This document shows, piece by piece, positions 53,733 to 62,993 of a DNA stretch of 64,000 bases. Source of the DNA: Duganella phyllosphaerae (GTDB lineage Bacteria; Pseudomonadota; Gammaproteobacteria; Burkholderiales; Burkholderiaceae_D); contig NZ_LROM01000048.1 in NCBI RefSeq assembly GCF_001758785.1, positions 1 through 64,000 on the forward strand, written 5' to 3'. The position numbers and the translations under genes were made by a program. Under the pieces are notes generated by a model. The model was not told the origin of the DNA. It saw only the letters and a list, made by a program, of their open reading frames with translations, and did not search any database. Numbering within the stretch: the stretch's first letter is position 1; each line of letters opens with the position of its first letter.

Positions 53733-56591
53733 ATGAAAAAGAAAATACTGGAGACCGTGATACCGCTGGCCCTGGCGGCCATGTATGCGCCAACGGCGCT
53801 GGCGCAGCAAGCCGCGCCGGCAGCCCCCACCAGCGAGGCGACACCGCCGGCCGAAGCCAAGGTCGATACCGTGGTAGTGACCGGCTTTCGCTCCAGCCTG
53901 CAAAAGGCACTGAATCTGAAAGCCCAGTCGATCGGCGTGCGCGATTCGATCGTGGCCGAGGACATCGGCAAATTCCCCGAGGCGAACGTCGCCGAATCGC
54001 TGCAACGCGTGCCAGGTGTGATCCTCGAGCGCGACGACTCGTCGGGCGAAGGCCAGCGCGTGTCGATCCGTGGCCTGCCGTCCGATTACTCGGTCACCAC
54101 CCTGAACGGCGCGCCGATCAACACCACCTCGACCTCCACCATCGGCAGTGCGCGGCGCGGCTTCAACTACGACGTGTTCGCGTCCGAACTGTTCGGCCGC
54201 GTGGACTTCTATAAATCGCCGCTGGCCGAACTGACCGAAGGTGGCCTGGGCGGCGTGGTGGACCTGCAAACTCCGCGCCCGTTCGACAACCCCAAGCGCA
54301 CCATCCGCTACGGCCTGACCGACACCTACAACACCAACTCCAAGAACCACGATCCGAACGGCTTCGCGCTGTACTCGAACACCTGGGACAACCTGGGCTT
54401 TTTGGTGGGCGTGTCGCACTCGGGTAACGTCAACACCCGTTCCGGTTTCGAGGCCACCGGCGGCTATAACAGCTCGTTCAACGGCAGCCAGAATCCGGTC
54501 CAGGGCAACTTCGCATTAAAACTCGATTACGACGATCCGCGCGCCAACCTGTCGGGCTACACGCGCGAGCAGATCGACAAGGCGCTGCTGCCGCGCATCT
54601 ACCGCTTCTACGGCTCGGAAAACGAGCGCACGCGTGACGGTCTGGTTTCGTCGCTGCAATACAAGACACCGACCGTCAACGTCAGCTTCGACACCATGTA
54701 TTCCAAGCTCGAGAACACCCGCAAGGAAAACGTGTTCGGCATCCTGATCCGCAGCACCGCCACCACCAACCGCGCCCTGCCCGCCGGCGCCAACGGCAAC
54801 AACGGTTTGATCCCGGTGAACGTCAAGATCGATCCATCGAGCAACCTGCTGACCGGCACCTTCGCCAACACCACCTACAACGGCGGCGCCATCTACACCG
54901 AAGATGAAACCGAGTTCGGTTACGGCGCCCTGAACGGCAGCTGGAAGGTCAGCGACAAGTTCACCCTGACCGGCCAGGCCAGCCTCAATCACAGCTCGGC
55001 CACCAGCGCCACCGGCCAGCTGGCCGGCTACATCTACGGCGCCCAGTCGACCATCGACTACGGCAGCGACCACGTGTATCCGTCGATCTCGTCGCCGACC
55101 AGCTACACCGATCCGAACAACTGGAGCGGTTTCACCATCGGCACCGGCTGGACCAAGGAAACCGACAAGGGCAAGCAGGCGCGCGTGGTGGCCGACTGGG
55201 ACTACGACCTGCCCGGCGAGTGGACCGGCAAGCTCAAGGCGGGCCTGGTGTATGTCTCTACCGGCAAGGATGTCAACAAGCGTAACGGCACCGCGCTGGC
55301 CACCGCCCAGCTCAACCGCATCGGCGCGGCCGGCCTGCGCAGCGGCATGACCAGCCAGCTCCCGATCGACAACCTCGACATCGGCGGCGGCTGGCCCAAG
55401 GCCTGGAGCACATGGGACAGCAACTACTTCTACAACAACTTCAACCCGAACACCTACAACCCGGCATCGACCTTCACGCCGTCGCAAAGCTTCGCTGCCG
55501 AAGAAAACGTCAAGACCGGTTTCATCCAGTCCGACTTCAAGGGCAAGATCGGCGAGCGCGAACTGCGCTTCAACGCCGGCGTGCGCTACTCGAAAACCGA
55601 CACCAAGATCGACAATTTCAAGCAGCAGGGCACCAGCCTGGTGTACGGCGCCAACCACGAGCAGGGTTCGTACAGCAATGTGCTGCCATCGGTCAGCGCA
55701 GCGTTCGACGTGACCGAGAACCTGATGTGGCGCGCGTCGTGGGGCAAGACCATCACCCGCGCCTCACTGTCGATCATCGCTGCGCAAACCGTGATCCCGA
55801 ACCAGTTCGACAACTCGGCCACGTCGGGCAATCCCAACCTGCGCCCGCAGCAATCGAAGAACCTCGACACCGGCCTGGAATGGTATTTCAAGCCGGGCAG
55901 CCTGCTGTCGGCGGCGATCTTCCAGAAGGATTTGACCGACGCCACCGTGGCCAACACGCGCCTGGTCACCTTTGGCTCGCTGGGCCTGCCGGACACCGCG
56001 CTGGGACCGTTGTTCCAGGACGCCAGCGGCCGCGTGGACCCCAACCTGGCAATGACACTGCGCAGCTACACCAACGCCGGCAAGCAAAAGCTCAAGGGCT
56101 ACGAGCTGGCCTACCAGCAGGCGTTCAGCTTCCTGCCCAAGCCGTTCGACGGCATGGGCGCGCTGGCCAGCTACACCCATATCGATCCCTTCAACAGCGC
56201 CAGGTGGGTGACCAACGCCGGCCGCGAGATCGAGGTCAACTCGGTGCCGAAGTACGCCTACAGCACCACGCTGTACTTCGAGCAGGGCCCGCTGGCCATG
56301 CGCATGTCCTATAACTACAAGGGCAAGGCGCTCAACGGCGACAACCCGCGCAACCTCGGCGACGACCTGATACGCTGGCGCGCGGCGCGTGGCTACCTCG
56401 ATGCCAACATCAGCTACAAGATCAGCGAAAACCTGGAGTTCCGCGTCGACGCACTGAACCTGTCCAACACGCTGGCCTACGATTACTTCGAGGACGCCAG
56501 CGGCCAGTACGGCAGCGGCAAGAAAACCCGCATGGACTATGCAAAATATGATGGCCGCACCATCAAGTTCGGCATCCGGGGGAAACTGTGA
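53733..56591 (+). CDS. TonB-dependent receptor, Caulobacter/Xanthomonas type (glycan importer candidate)
   Basis: 952 aa, typical of the long receptors used for carbohydrate uptake. Signal peptide MKKKILETVIPLALAAMYAP to ALAQ. TonB box and plug: VDTVVVTGFRSSLQKAL, DIGKFPEANVAESLQRVPGV, RVSIRGLPSDYSVTTLNGAP. The barrel continues to a C-terminal strand ending GRTIKFGIRGKL. Start at 53733 with GAGG upstream. Its stop overlaps the GTG start of the GH105 gene by four bases, so transport and degradation genes are coupled. Confidence 0.93.
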   Translation: MKKKILETVIPLALAAMYAPTALAQQAAPAAPTSEATPPAEAKVDTVVVTGFRSSLQKALNLKAQSIGVRDSIVAEDIGKFPEANVAESLQRVPGVILERDDSSGEGQRVSIRGLPSDYSVTTLNGAPINTTSTSTIGSARRGFNYDVFASELFGRVDFYKSPLAELTEGGLGGVVDLQTPRPFDNPKRTIRYGLTDTYNTNSKNHDPNGFALYSNTWDNLGFLVGVSHSGNVNTRSGFEATGGYNSSFNGSQNPVQGNFALKLDYDDPRANLSGYTREQIDKALLPRIYRFYGSENERTRDGLVSSLQYKTPTVNVSFDTMYSKLENTRKENVFGILIRSTATTNRALPAGANGNNGLIPVNVKIDPSSNLLTGTFANTTYNGGAIYTEDETEFGYGALNGSWKVSDKFTLTGQASLNHSSATSATGQLAGYIYGAQSTIDYGSDHVYPSISSPTSYTDPNNWSGFTIGTGWTKETDKGKQARVVADWDYDLPGEWTGKLKAGLVYVSTGKDVNKRNGTALATAQLNRIGAAGLRSGMTSQLPIDNLDIGGGWPKAWSTWDSNYFYNNFNPNTYNPASTFTPSQSFAAEENVKTGFIQSDFKGKIGERELRFNAGVRYSKTDTKIDNFKQQGTSLVYGANHEQGSYSNVLPSVSAAFDVTENLMWRASWGKTITRASLSIIAAQTVIPNQFDNSATSGNPNLRPQQSKNLDTGLEWYFKPGSLLSAAIFQKDLTDATVANTRLVTFGSLGLPDTALGPLFQDASGRVDPNLAMTLRSYTNAGKQKLKGYELAYQQAFSFLPKPFDGMGALASYTHIDPFNSARWVTNAGREIEVNSVPKYAYSTTLYFEQGPLAMRMSYNYKGKALNGDNPRNLGDDLIRWRAARGYLDANISYKISENLEFRVDALNLSNTLAYDYFEDASGQYGSGKKTRMDYAKYDGRTIKFGIRGKL

Positions 56592-57745
56592 TCAGACGTT
56601 CATTCATTGCAGGCGCAGTCGCGCTGCCATTGACGCTGGCATTGGCCGGCTGCGCCACTGGCAATGCCAATGCGCCGGCCATCGACACTTCCGAGCAGGA
56701 GGTGCTCGCCATCATCACCAAGGTCAACGACTACTGGCAGGCGCGTGAAAAGCCGCAGCAGTGGGCATTCTGGGACATCGCCGCCTACCACACCGGCAAC
56801 ATGGAGGCCTACCAGGTCACCGGCAATGCGCGCTACCGCCAGTATTCGCAGGACTGGGCTGTGCACAATGCCTGGCAGGGCGCCAAGTCCACCGACAGGA
56901 GCAAGTGGAAGTACCAGTATGGCGAAACCGACGAACACGTGCTGTTCGGCGACTGGCAGATCGCCTTCCAGACCTACGCCGACCTGTATCAGCTCGACGC
57001 GCAAAAAGATCCGCGCAAGATCGCCCGCGCGCGCGAGGTGATGGAATACCAGATGAGCACTGCGCAGAACGATTACTGGTGGTGGTCGGACGGCCTGTAC
57101 ATGGTGATGCCGGTGATGACCAAGCTGTACAAAATCACCGGCAATCGGCTCTACCTGGACAAGCTGCACACGTACTTCGAGTATGCCAACAGCATCATGT
57201 ACGACAGCGACGAAAAGCTGTACTACCGCGATGCGCGCTACGTGTACCCCAAGCACAAGAGCGCCAACGGCAAGAAGGACTTCTGGTCGCGCGGCGACGG
57301 CTGGGTGTTTGCCGGCCTGGCCAAGGTGCTGCAAGACCTGCCGCAGGACGACCCGCACCGAGCCGAATACGTCGCCAAGTACCGGGGCATGGCCGAGGCC
57401 TTGAAGAAAGCGCAAACGCCGGACGGCTACTGGACCCGCAGCCTGCTCGACGCCGCCCATGCACCGGGGCCCGAGACCAGCGGCACCGCGTTCTTCGTCT
57501 ATGGCTACCTGTGGGGCATCAACCACGGCGTGCTCGATCGCGAAGAATACCTGCCGGTGGTGCGCCGTGGCTGGAATTACCTGTCCAAGGTTGCGCTGCA
57601 ACCCGATGGCAAGATAGGCTATGTGCAGCCGATCGGCGAGCGGGCGATTCCGGGCCAGGTGGTGGACCAGAATTCGACCACGCCGTTCGGTGTGGGGGCC
57701 TATCTGCTGGCGTCGTCGGAGATGGTCCGCTTGCTCAGAAAATAA
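56588..57745 (+). CDS. GH105-family unsaturated uronyl hydrolase, lipoprotein
   Basis: 385 aa. Removes unsaturated uronic acid from oligosaccharides left by polysaccharide lyases. Lipobox LALAGCATG (Cys about 22) indicates membrane anchoring. Family features: YWWWSDGLYMVMPVMTKLY, FWSRGDGWVFAGLAKVL (the RGNGW-type motif), RSLLDAAHAPGPETSGTAF and GVGAYLLASSEM. Members of GH105 act on unsaturated rhamnogalacturonyl or glucuronyl-galactose units. GTG start coupled to the receptor gene; 12 bases to the next gene. Confidence 0.9.
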   Translation: MIRRSFIAGAVALPLTLALAGCATGNANAPAIDTSEQEVLAIITKVNDYWQAREKPQQWAFWDIAAYHTGNMEAYQVTGNARYRQYSQDWAVHNAWQGAKSTDRSKWKYQYGETDEHVLFGDWQIAFQTYADLYQLDAQKDPRKIARAREVMEYQMSTAQNDYWWWSDGLYMVMPVMTKLYKITGNRLYLDKLHTYFEYANSIMYDSDEKLYYRDARYVYPKHKSANGKKDFWSRGDGWVFAGLAKVLQDLPQDDPHRAEYVAKYRGMAEALKKAQTPDGYWTRSLLDAAHAPGPETSGTAFFVYGYLWGINHGVLDREEYLPVVRRGWNYLSKVALQPDGKIGYVQPIGERAIPGQVVDQNSTTPFGVGAYLLASSEMVRLLRK

Positions 57746-57757
57746 AACGGAGACACG

Positions 57758-59041
57758 ATGGAACGACGTAATTTCATACAGACCCTGGCTGCCGGTTCGG
57801 CGGGCGCCATGCTGGGCGTGGCGCAGGTGGCCGGCGCCGCCACCAAGCCAGTACCGGCAGCAGCGGCCAAGCCGGTAACGGACAAGTCGCGTGCCGAACT
57901 GGCCGCGCTGGCGCAGAAAATGAGCGAGCCGGTGCTGTCAAACATGGCCGCCGGCACCCTGAAGAAAAACTTCGCGCTCGAAGTGAGCCCCACCTGGGAT
58001 GGCCGCGACAAGGGCGTGGCCTACCTCGAATGCTTCGGCCGGCTGATCGCCGGCATCGCGCCGTGGCTGGCCCTGGCCGACGACGGCACGCCGGAAGGCC
58101 GCACCCGCAAGCGCCTGCAGCAAATGGCGCTGCAAAGCTATACCAACTCGGTCGATCCCGCCAACCCGGACTACCTGCTGTGGAAAGGCCCGGGCCAGAC
58201 CCTGGTCGATTCGGCCTACTTCACCAATGCGCTGATGCGCGCGCCGAAAGCACTGTGGGAGCCGCTCGACGCTACCACAAAGCAGCGCATCATCGCCGAG
58301 ATCAAGTCGCTGCGCCGCATCGAGCCGCCGTACATCAACTGGATGCTGTTTTCCGCCATGAACGAAGCGTGGCTGATGTCGATCGGCGAAGAATTCGATC
58401 CGCTGCGCATGAACGTGGCGATCCGCAAGATCAACGAGTGGTACGTGGGCGACGGCTGGATCAAGGACGGCGACGCCTTCCACTTCGACTACTACAACGC
58501 CTTTGTGATGCACCCGATGCTGGTCGAGATCCTCGATGTACTCGACGATAAAAAGGGCGCGTTCTGGAACGGCAAACCGGACGAGCTGCGCGCACAGGCG
58601 GTCAAGCGCATGCAGCGCTTCAGCGAGCACCTCGAGCGCTTCATTTCCACCGACGGCAGCTTCCCGCCGATCGGCCGCTCGCTCACCTACCGCACGGCGG
58701 CGTTCCAGCCACTGGCGCTACTGGCGCTGCGCAAGCAGCTGCCGCAAAGCCTGCCCGAAGGCCAGGTGCGCGCCGCGCTGCAGGCGGTGCACAAGGCGGT
58801 TTGGACCGCCCCCGGCAATTTCACCAGGGACGGCTACCTGACCATCGGCTTTGTCGGCCACCAGCCCGAACTGGGCGACTGGTACTCCAACAACGGCAGC
58901 ATGTACATTGCCTCGGCCAGCCTGCTGCCGCTGGGCCTGGCGCCTACCGACACCTACTGGACTGCCCCTGCGCAGGACTGGACCCAGAAAAAAGCGTTCG
59001 CGGGCGCCCGCTTCCCCAAGGATTACCCGGTAAACTATTAA
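57758..59041 (+). CDS. DUF2264 protein (GH154-like candidate), Tat-exported
   Basis: 427 aa. Twin-arginine signal RRNFIQTLAAGSAGAMLGV. The body is an alpha/alpha-barrel-like DUF2264 domain: YLECFGRLIAGIAPWLAL, WLMSIGEEFDPLRM, YVGDGWIKDGDAFHFDYYN and GSFPPIGRSLTYR. I recall DUF2264 proteins being placed in glycoside hydrolase family GH154 with beta-glucuronidase activity on arabinogalactan; this link should be checked. GGAG precedes the ATG. One base separates it from the GH35 gene. Confidence 0.85.
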   Translation: MERRNFIQTLAAGSAGAMLGVAQVAGAATKPVPAAAAKPVTDKSRAELAALAQKMSEPVLSNMAAGTLKKNFALEVSPTWDGRDKGVAYLECFGRLIAGIAPWLALADDGTPEGRTRKRLQQMALQSYTNSVDPANPDYLLWKGPGQTLVDSAYFTNALMRAPKALWEPLDATTKQRIIAEIKSLRRIEPPYINWMLFSAMNEAWLMSIGEEFDPLRMNVAIRKINEWYVGDGWIKDGDAFHFDYYNAFVMHPMLVEILDVLDDKKGAFWNGKPDELRAQAVKRMQRFSEHLERFISTDGSFPPIGRSLTYRTAAFQPLALLALRKQLPQSLPEGQVRAALQAVHKAVWTAPGNFTRDGYLTIGFVGHQPELGDWYSNNGSMYIASASLLPLGLAPTDTYWTAPAQDWTQKKAFAGARFPKDYPVNY

Positions 59042-59042
59042 G

Positions 59043-61418
59043 ATGACGACCTACACACCTATCACCTCCCCCGGCCGCCGCCGCGTGCTGCGCCGGGTGG
59101 CAGAACTCAGTGCCGCCGCCGGCGGCCTGCTGCTGCCGTTTGCCGCCACCGTGCATGCCGCCGGCTCGCCGCGCTTCGCGATTACCGACACCGACTTCAC
59201 GCTCGACGGCCAGCGCCTGCAAATCCGCTGCGGCGAGATGCACTTTGCCCGCGTGCCGCGCGAGTACTGGGGCCATCGCCTCAAAGCCATCAAGGCCATG
59301 GGCCTGAACACCGTGTGCGCCTACCTGTTCTGGAACTACCACGAATGGCGCGAAGGCAAATACGACTGGGCCGGCCAGCGCGACGCCGCAGAGTTCTGCC
59401 GCCTGGCGCAGCAGGAAGGCCTGTGGGTAATCCTGCGCCCGGGTCCATACGCGTGCGCCGAGTGGGAGATGGGCGGCCTGCCATGGTGGTTGCTCAAGCA
59501 CCCCGGCGACAGCTTCCTGCGCACCCGCGACGCTGCCTTCATGGCGCCGGCGCAGCGCTGGATGAAGGAAGTGGGCCGCGTGCTGGGCCAGCAGCAGATC
59601 ACCCACGGCGGCCCGATCCTGATGGTGCAGGTCGAGAACGAATACGGTTTCTTCGGCGAAGACCTCGACTACATGCGCGCCATGCGCCAGGTGCTGATCG
59701 ACGGCGGTTTCGATGTGCCGCTGTTCCAGTGCAATCCCACCAACGCCGTGGTCAAGACCCACATCAAGGAACTGTTCTCGGTGGCGAACTTCGGCAGCGA
59801 TCCGGCGGCCGGCTTCAAGGCGCTGGACCAGGTGCAAAAAGGCCCGCGCATGTGCGGCGAATATTATTCCGGCTGGTTCGATACCTGGGGCTCGCCGCAC
59901 AAGCGCGGTCCGGCCGACCGCGCCGTGGCCGACATCCAGAACATGCTCAAGATGAACGGCTCGTTCAGCCTGTACATGGCGCACGGCGGCACGTCGTTCG
60001 GCCTGTGGGGCGGTTGCGACCGGCCGTTCCGGCCCGATACCAGCAGCTACGACTACGACGCGCCGATCAGCGAGGCAGGCTGGATGGGCGAAAAGTTCCA
60101 GGCCTACCGCAACGGCATCAAGCCATTCCTGCTGCCTGGCGAGACGCTGCCGCCGGCCCCCGCCCACAACCCGGTGATCGCCATCGCGCCGTTTTCGTTC
60201 AAGCAGTCGGCGTCGGTGTTTGCCGCGCTGCCGCCAAAGGTGATCAAGGCGGTCTCGCCACAGCCGCTGGAGGCGTATGACATCAGCCGTGGCATCGTCT
60301 CGTACCGCATCACCCTGCCCGCCGGTCCGGCCGCCACGCTGGAAGCGGCCAAGGTGCGCGACCTGGCCTGGGTGTACGTCGACGGCAAGCTGGCAGGCAC
60401 GCTCGATACGCGCTACCGCCGCTTCAAGGTCGATCTGCCCGCGCGCAGCAAGCCGGTCACGCTCGAGATCCTGCTCTACACCATCGCCCGGGTCAACTTC
60501 GGCGTGGAGATCCACGACCGCAAGGGCATGCACGGCCCGGTCACGCTGGCCGGCCAGCCCCTGGAAAACTGGGACATCCGCGCCATCGATTTCGACGCCG
60601 ACGCGGTGCTGCCGCCGCTGGCCTGGAAAACCGGCCGCACCGCCGGCCCGGCCTTCTGGCGCGCCAGCGTCGACGTGGCTACCACCGGCGACACCTTCCT
60701 CGACATGTCCAGCTGGGGCCAGGGCATCGTGTGGGTCAATGGGCGCTGCCTGGGGCGCTACTGGAGCATCGGTCCCACGCAAACCATGTACCTGCCCGGC
60801 CCGTGGCTCAAGCGCGGCGCCAATGAAGTGATAGTACTCGACCTGACCGGCCCGCAGGTGGCGCGCAGCGCCGGCCTGAAAACCCCGGTACTCGACCAGT
60901 TGAAACCCGACCGCGACCTGCCACGGCCACCGAGCACCGCGCGCGCCCAGCTCGATGGCGTGAAACCGGTGCACGAGGGCGAGTTCCAGCGCGGCGCCGC
61001 CACCCAGGACGTGATGTTCGCGCAGCCCGCCACCGGCCGCCAGTTCTGCCTCGAGTCGCTCGACGCCTTCGACGGCAAGCAGTTCGCCGCGATTGCCGAA
61101 CTGGCCTTGCTGGGCCCCGACGGCAAGACGCTCAACCAGTCCAACTGGACCATCGCCTTTGTCGATAGCGAAGAGGTGAGCAAGGAAGACGGCGGCGCCC
61201 TGAACGCCATCAACGGCCAGAACACCGACCACTGGCACACGGCGTACAGCGGTAAAGCCAGAACCACCGGCCACCCGCACCGCATCATCATCGACCTGGG
61301 CAAGACCGACACCGTGGCCGGCATGCGCTACACGCCGCGCCAGGGACCGGAGGGCGTCACGGGCCGCATCCGCCACTACCGCGCCTACGTTGGCGACAAG
61401 TTGGTAGTGGATCGATAG
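59043..61418 (+). CDS. GH35 beta-galactosidase with C-terminal galactose-binding-like domain
   Basis: 791 aa. An RR-containing leader (GRRRVLRRVAELSAAAGG) precedes a TIM barrel: MHFARVPREYWGHRLKAIK, GPYACAEWEMGGLPWWL, acid/base in QVENEYGFF (E200) and nucleophile in MCGEYYSGWFDTWG (E273). Beta-sandwich domains follow, one with WGQGIVWVNGRCLGRYW. The last 130 residues look like a discoidin/F5-8C fold. It removes terminal beta-galactose, outside the cytoplasm. Last gene of the operon with the receptor, GH105 and DUF2264 genes. Confidence 0.95.
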   Translation: MTTYTPITSPGRRRVLRRVAELSAAAGGLLLPFAATVHAAGSPRFAITDTDFTLDGQRLQIRCGEMHFARVPREYWGHRLKAIKAMGLNTVCAYLFWNYHEWREGKYDWAGQRDAAEFCRLAQQEGLWVILRPGPYACAEWEMGGLPWWLLKHPGDSFLRTRDAAFMAPAQRWMKEVGRVLGQQQITHGGPILMVQVENEYGFFGEDLDYMRAMRQVLIDGGFDVPLFQCNPTNAVVKTHIKELFSVANFGSDPAAGFKALDQVQKGPRMCGEYYSGWFDTWGSPHKRGPADRAVADIQNMLKMNGSFSLYMAHGGTSFGLWGGCDRPFRPDTSSYDYDAPISEAGWMGEKFQAYRNGIKPFLLPGETLPPAPAHNPVIAIAPFSFKQSASVFAALPPKVIKAVSPQPLEAYDISRGIVSYRITLPAGPAATLEAAKVRDLAWVYVDGKLAGTLDTRYRRFKVDLPARSKPVTLEILLYTIARVNFGVEIHDRKGMHGPVTLAGQPLENWDIRAIDFDADAVLPPLAWKTGRTAGPAFWRASVDVATTGDTFLDMSSWGQGIVWVNGRCLGRYWSIGPTQTMYLPGPWLKRGANEVIVLDLTGPQVARSAGLKTPVLDQLKPDRDLPRPPSTARAQLDGVKPVHEGEFQRGAATQDVMFAQPATGRQFCLESLDAFDGKQFAAIAELALLGPDGKTLNQSNWTIAFVDSEEVSKEDGGALNAINGQNTDHWHTAYSGKARTTGHPHRIIIDLGKTDTVAGMRYTPRQGPEGVTGRIRHYRAYVGDKLVVDR

Positions 61419-61460
61419 CCACAGGCGGCGCGACCGGAATTTGACACCGGTACGCCTGCC

Positions 61461-61488
61461 GGGCAATCATCGCACATGATGATTGCCC
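61461..61488 (+). promoter_or_regulatory. Perfect 11-bp hairpin that encloses the start codons of the MASE1-GGDEF gene
   Basis: GGGCAATCATC (61461-61471) is the exact reverse complement of GATGATTGCCC (61478-61488), with a 6-base loop GCACAT. The two ATG codons at 61476 and 61479 lie in the loop and 3' arm, and the 5' arm occupies the place of the ribosome binding site. No Shine-Dalgarno sequence is visible. It may block translation until opened, or be a protein-binding operator. Confidence 0.6.
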
Positions 61489-62993
61489 GTTCCTTACGCC
61501 GGGGGCAGCCGGGCTGGCTGGTTTGCCTGTTGCTACCCCTGTTCCACTTCGCCAGCGTCAAGCTGACGTTCTTTTGCGCCGTCACGCCGGAAAACGCGGT
61601 GGTGGTGTGGCTGCCCAACGCCGTGCTGCTGGCGGCGTTGCTGCGCTTTCGCGGCCGTCGCGCGCCGCTGCTGTGCGCCCTCACCTTCGCCTCCGACGTC
61701 GCCGCCAACCTTCCAGCGTTCGGCTGGCAGATGGCGCTGCTGCTCAGCCTTGTCAACCAGCTCGAAGTTCTCACCACGTATGCCCTCATGCGCCGGTATG
61801 AAGCCTCGCCGCGCCTGCAGCGGCTGCAAGATTTCGTCAAGTTCTTCGTGGCCGGCCCGGTGTTGGCGGCCATGCTGGCCGGGCTGGCCGCCGCGCTGGT
61901 GCTGCAGCAGTATGGTTCGACCACGCCCTACTTCACGCTGGCGCGCCTGTGGTGGTTCGGCGACGGCCTCGGCCTGCTGATCTACACGCCGCTGTTGCTG
62001 GCGCTCTCGGGCCGCCATTACCAGCGGCTGCGCCTGACCCGCCTTGATGGCGCCATCCTGGCCGGCGCCCTGCTGCTGGCGGCAGCCGTGCTGTCCGCCC
62101 ATGGCGGCGCAATCGACGGCGTGTCGGTCACGCCCACGCTGCTGCTGCCGGCGGCCGCCGTCATCGCCTTCCGCTTCGGGATGCGCCTGACCACGCTGTT
62201 CGTGGCGCTGGTGTCGCTATCCACCGCCATGATGATGACCACCGGGCTGCAGCCGTTCGGCGCCGTGCCGGTGCACCTGGAAGTGGTGCGGGCGCAGGAA
62301 TTCATCCTCACCCTGGCCATGATCGGCATCGGCTTCGCGGTCCTGATCAGCGAACTGCAGTCGCGCGAGCGCGAGCTGGAACGGCGGGTGCGCGAACGCA
62401 CGCGCGAGCTTGAGCGATCGAACCACCGCCTGACGGCCATGAACGCCACCGACGGCCTGACGGGCATTGCCAACCGCCGCCACTTCGACGAGATGCTGGC
62501 CGCCGAATGGAGCCGCGCCCGCCGCACCGGGCAGCCGCTGGCATTGGCGATGCTGGACGTTGACCACTTCAAGCAGTACAACGACTACTACGGCCACCAG
62601 GCCGGCGACAACGTATTGCGCCAGGTGGCGGCCGAGCTGACGCGGCGCGTGCGCCGAACCGGCGACCTGGTGGCGCGCTACGGCGGCGAGGAATTCGCCA
62701 TCATCGCCCAGGCCGGCAACGAGGAGCACGCGCTGGCGATGGGTGGCCTGATCTGCGAAGCCATCGCCGGCCTGAAACTGACGCACCCGCACTCCCCGTT
62801 CGGGGTGCTGACGGTCAGCCTGGGCGTGGCGATCATCGTCCCGCACGACAGGCACTGCATCGCCGACTTCCTCCGCGCGGCCGATACGGCGCTGTACCGC
62901 GCCAAGCAGCTGGGACGCAACCGGGTGGAGCTGGCGGATACAGCTATTTCCAAGAGCGCCTGCTCTACAGCTGGCGGAATTGGGTGGGAGTGA
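61476..62993 (+). CDS. MASE1-GGDEF membrane diguanylate cyclase
   Basis: 505 aa. The N-terminal 290 residues hold about eight transmembrane helices in a MASE1-like sensor (FHFASVKLTFFCAVTPENAV, VVWLPNAVLLAALLRFRGR). A short coiled coil (RERELERRVRERTRELERS) leads to a GGDEF domain with active site RYGGEEFAII. An RxxD inhibitory site (RTGD) lies five residues before it. Synthesises c-di-GMP in response to a membrane or periplasmic cue. Its end overlaps the convergent AraC gene by 29 bases. Confidence 0.92.
   Translation: MMIARSLRRGQPGWLVCLLLPLFHFASVKLTFFCAVTPENAVVVWLPNAVLLAALLRFRGRRAPLLCALTFASDVAANLPAFGWQMALLLSLVNQLEVLTTYALMRRYEASPRLQRLQDFVKFFVAGPVLAAMLAGLAAALVLQQYGSTTPYFTLARLWWFGDGLGLLIYTPLLLALSGRHYQRLRLTRLDGAILAGALLLAAAVLSAHGGAIDGVSVTPTLLLPAAAVIAFRFGMRLTTLFVALVSLSTAMMMTTGLQPFGAVPVHLEVVRAQEFILTLAMIGIGFAVLISELQSRERELERRVRERTRELERSNHRLTAMNATDGLTGIANRRHFDEMLAAEWSRARRTGQPLALAMLDVDHFKQYNDYYGHQAGDNVLRQVAAELTRRVRRTGDLVARYGGEEFAIIAQAGNEEHALAMGGLICEAIAGLKLTHPHSPFGVLTVSLGVAIIVPHDRHCIADFLRAADTALYRAKQLGRNRVELADTAISKSACSTAGGIGWE

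Noticed and set aside
58944..61466. An 840-codon minus-strand frame opposite the GH35 gene
   Set aside because: Antisense shadow; the GH35 catalytic motifs identify the real strand.
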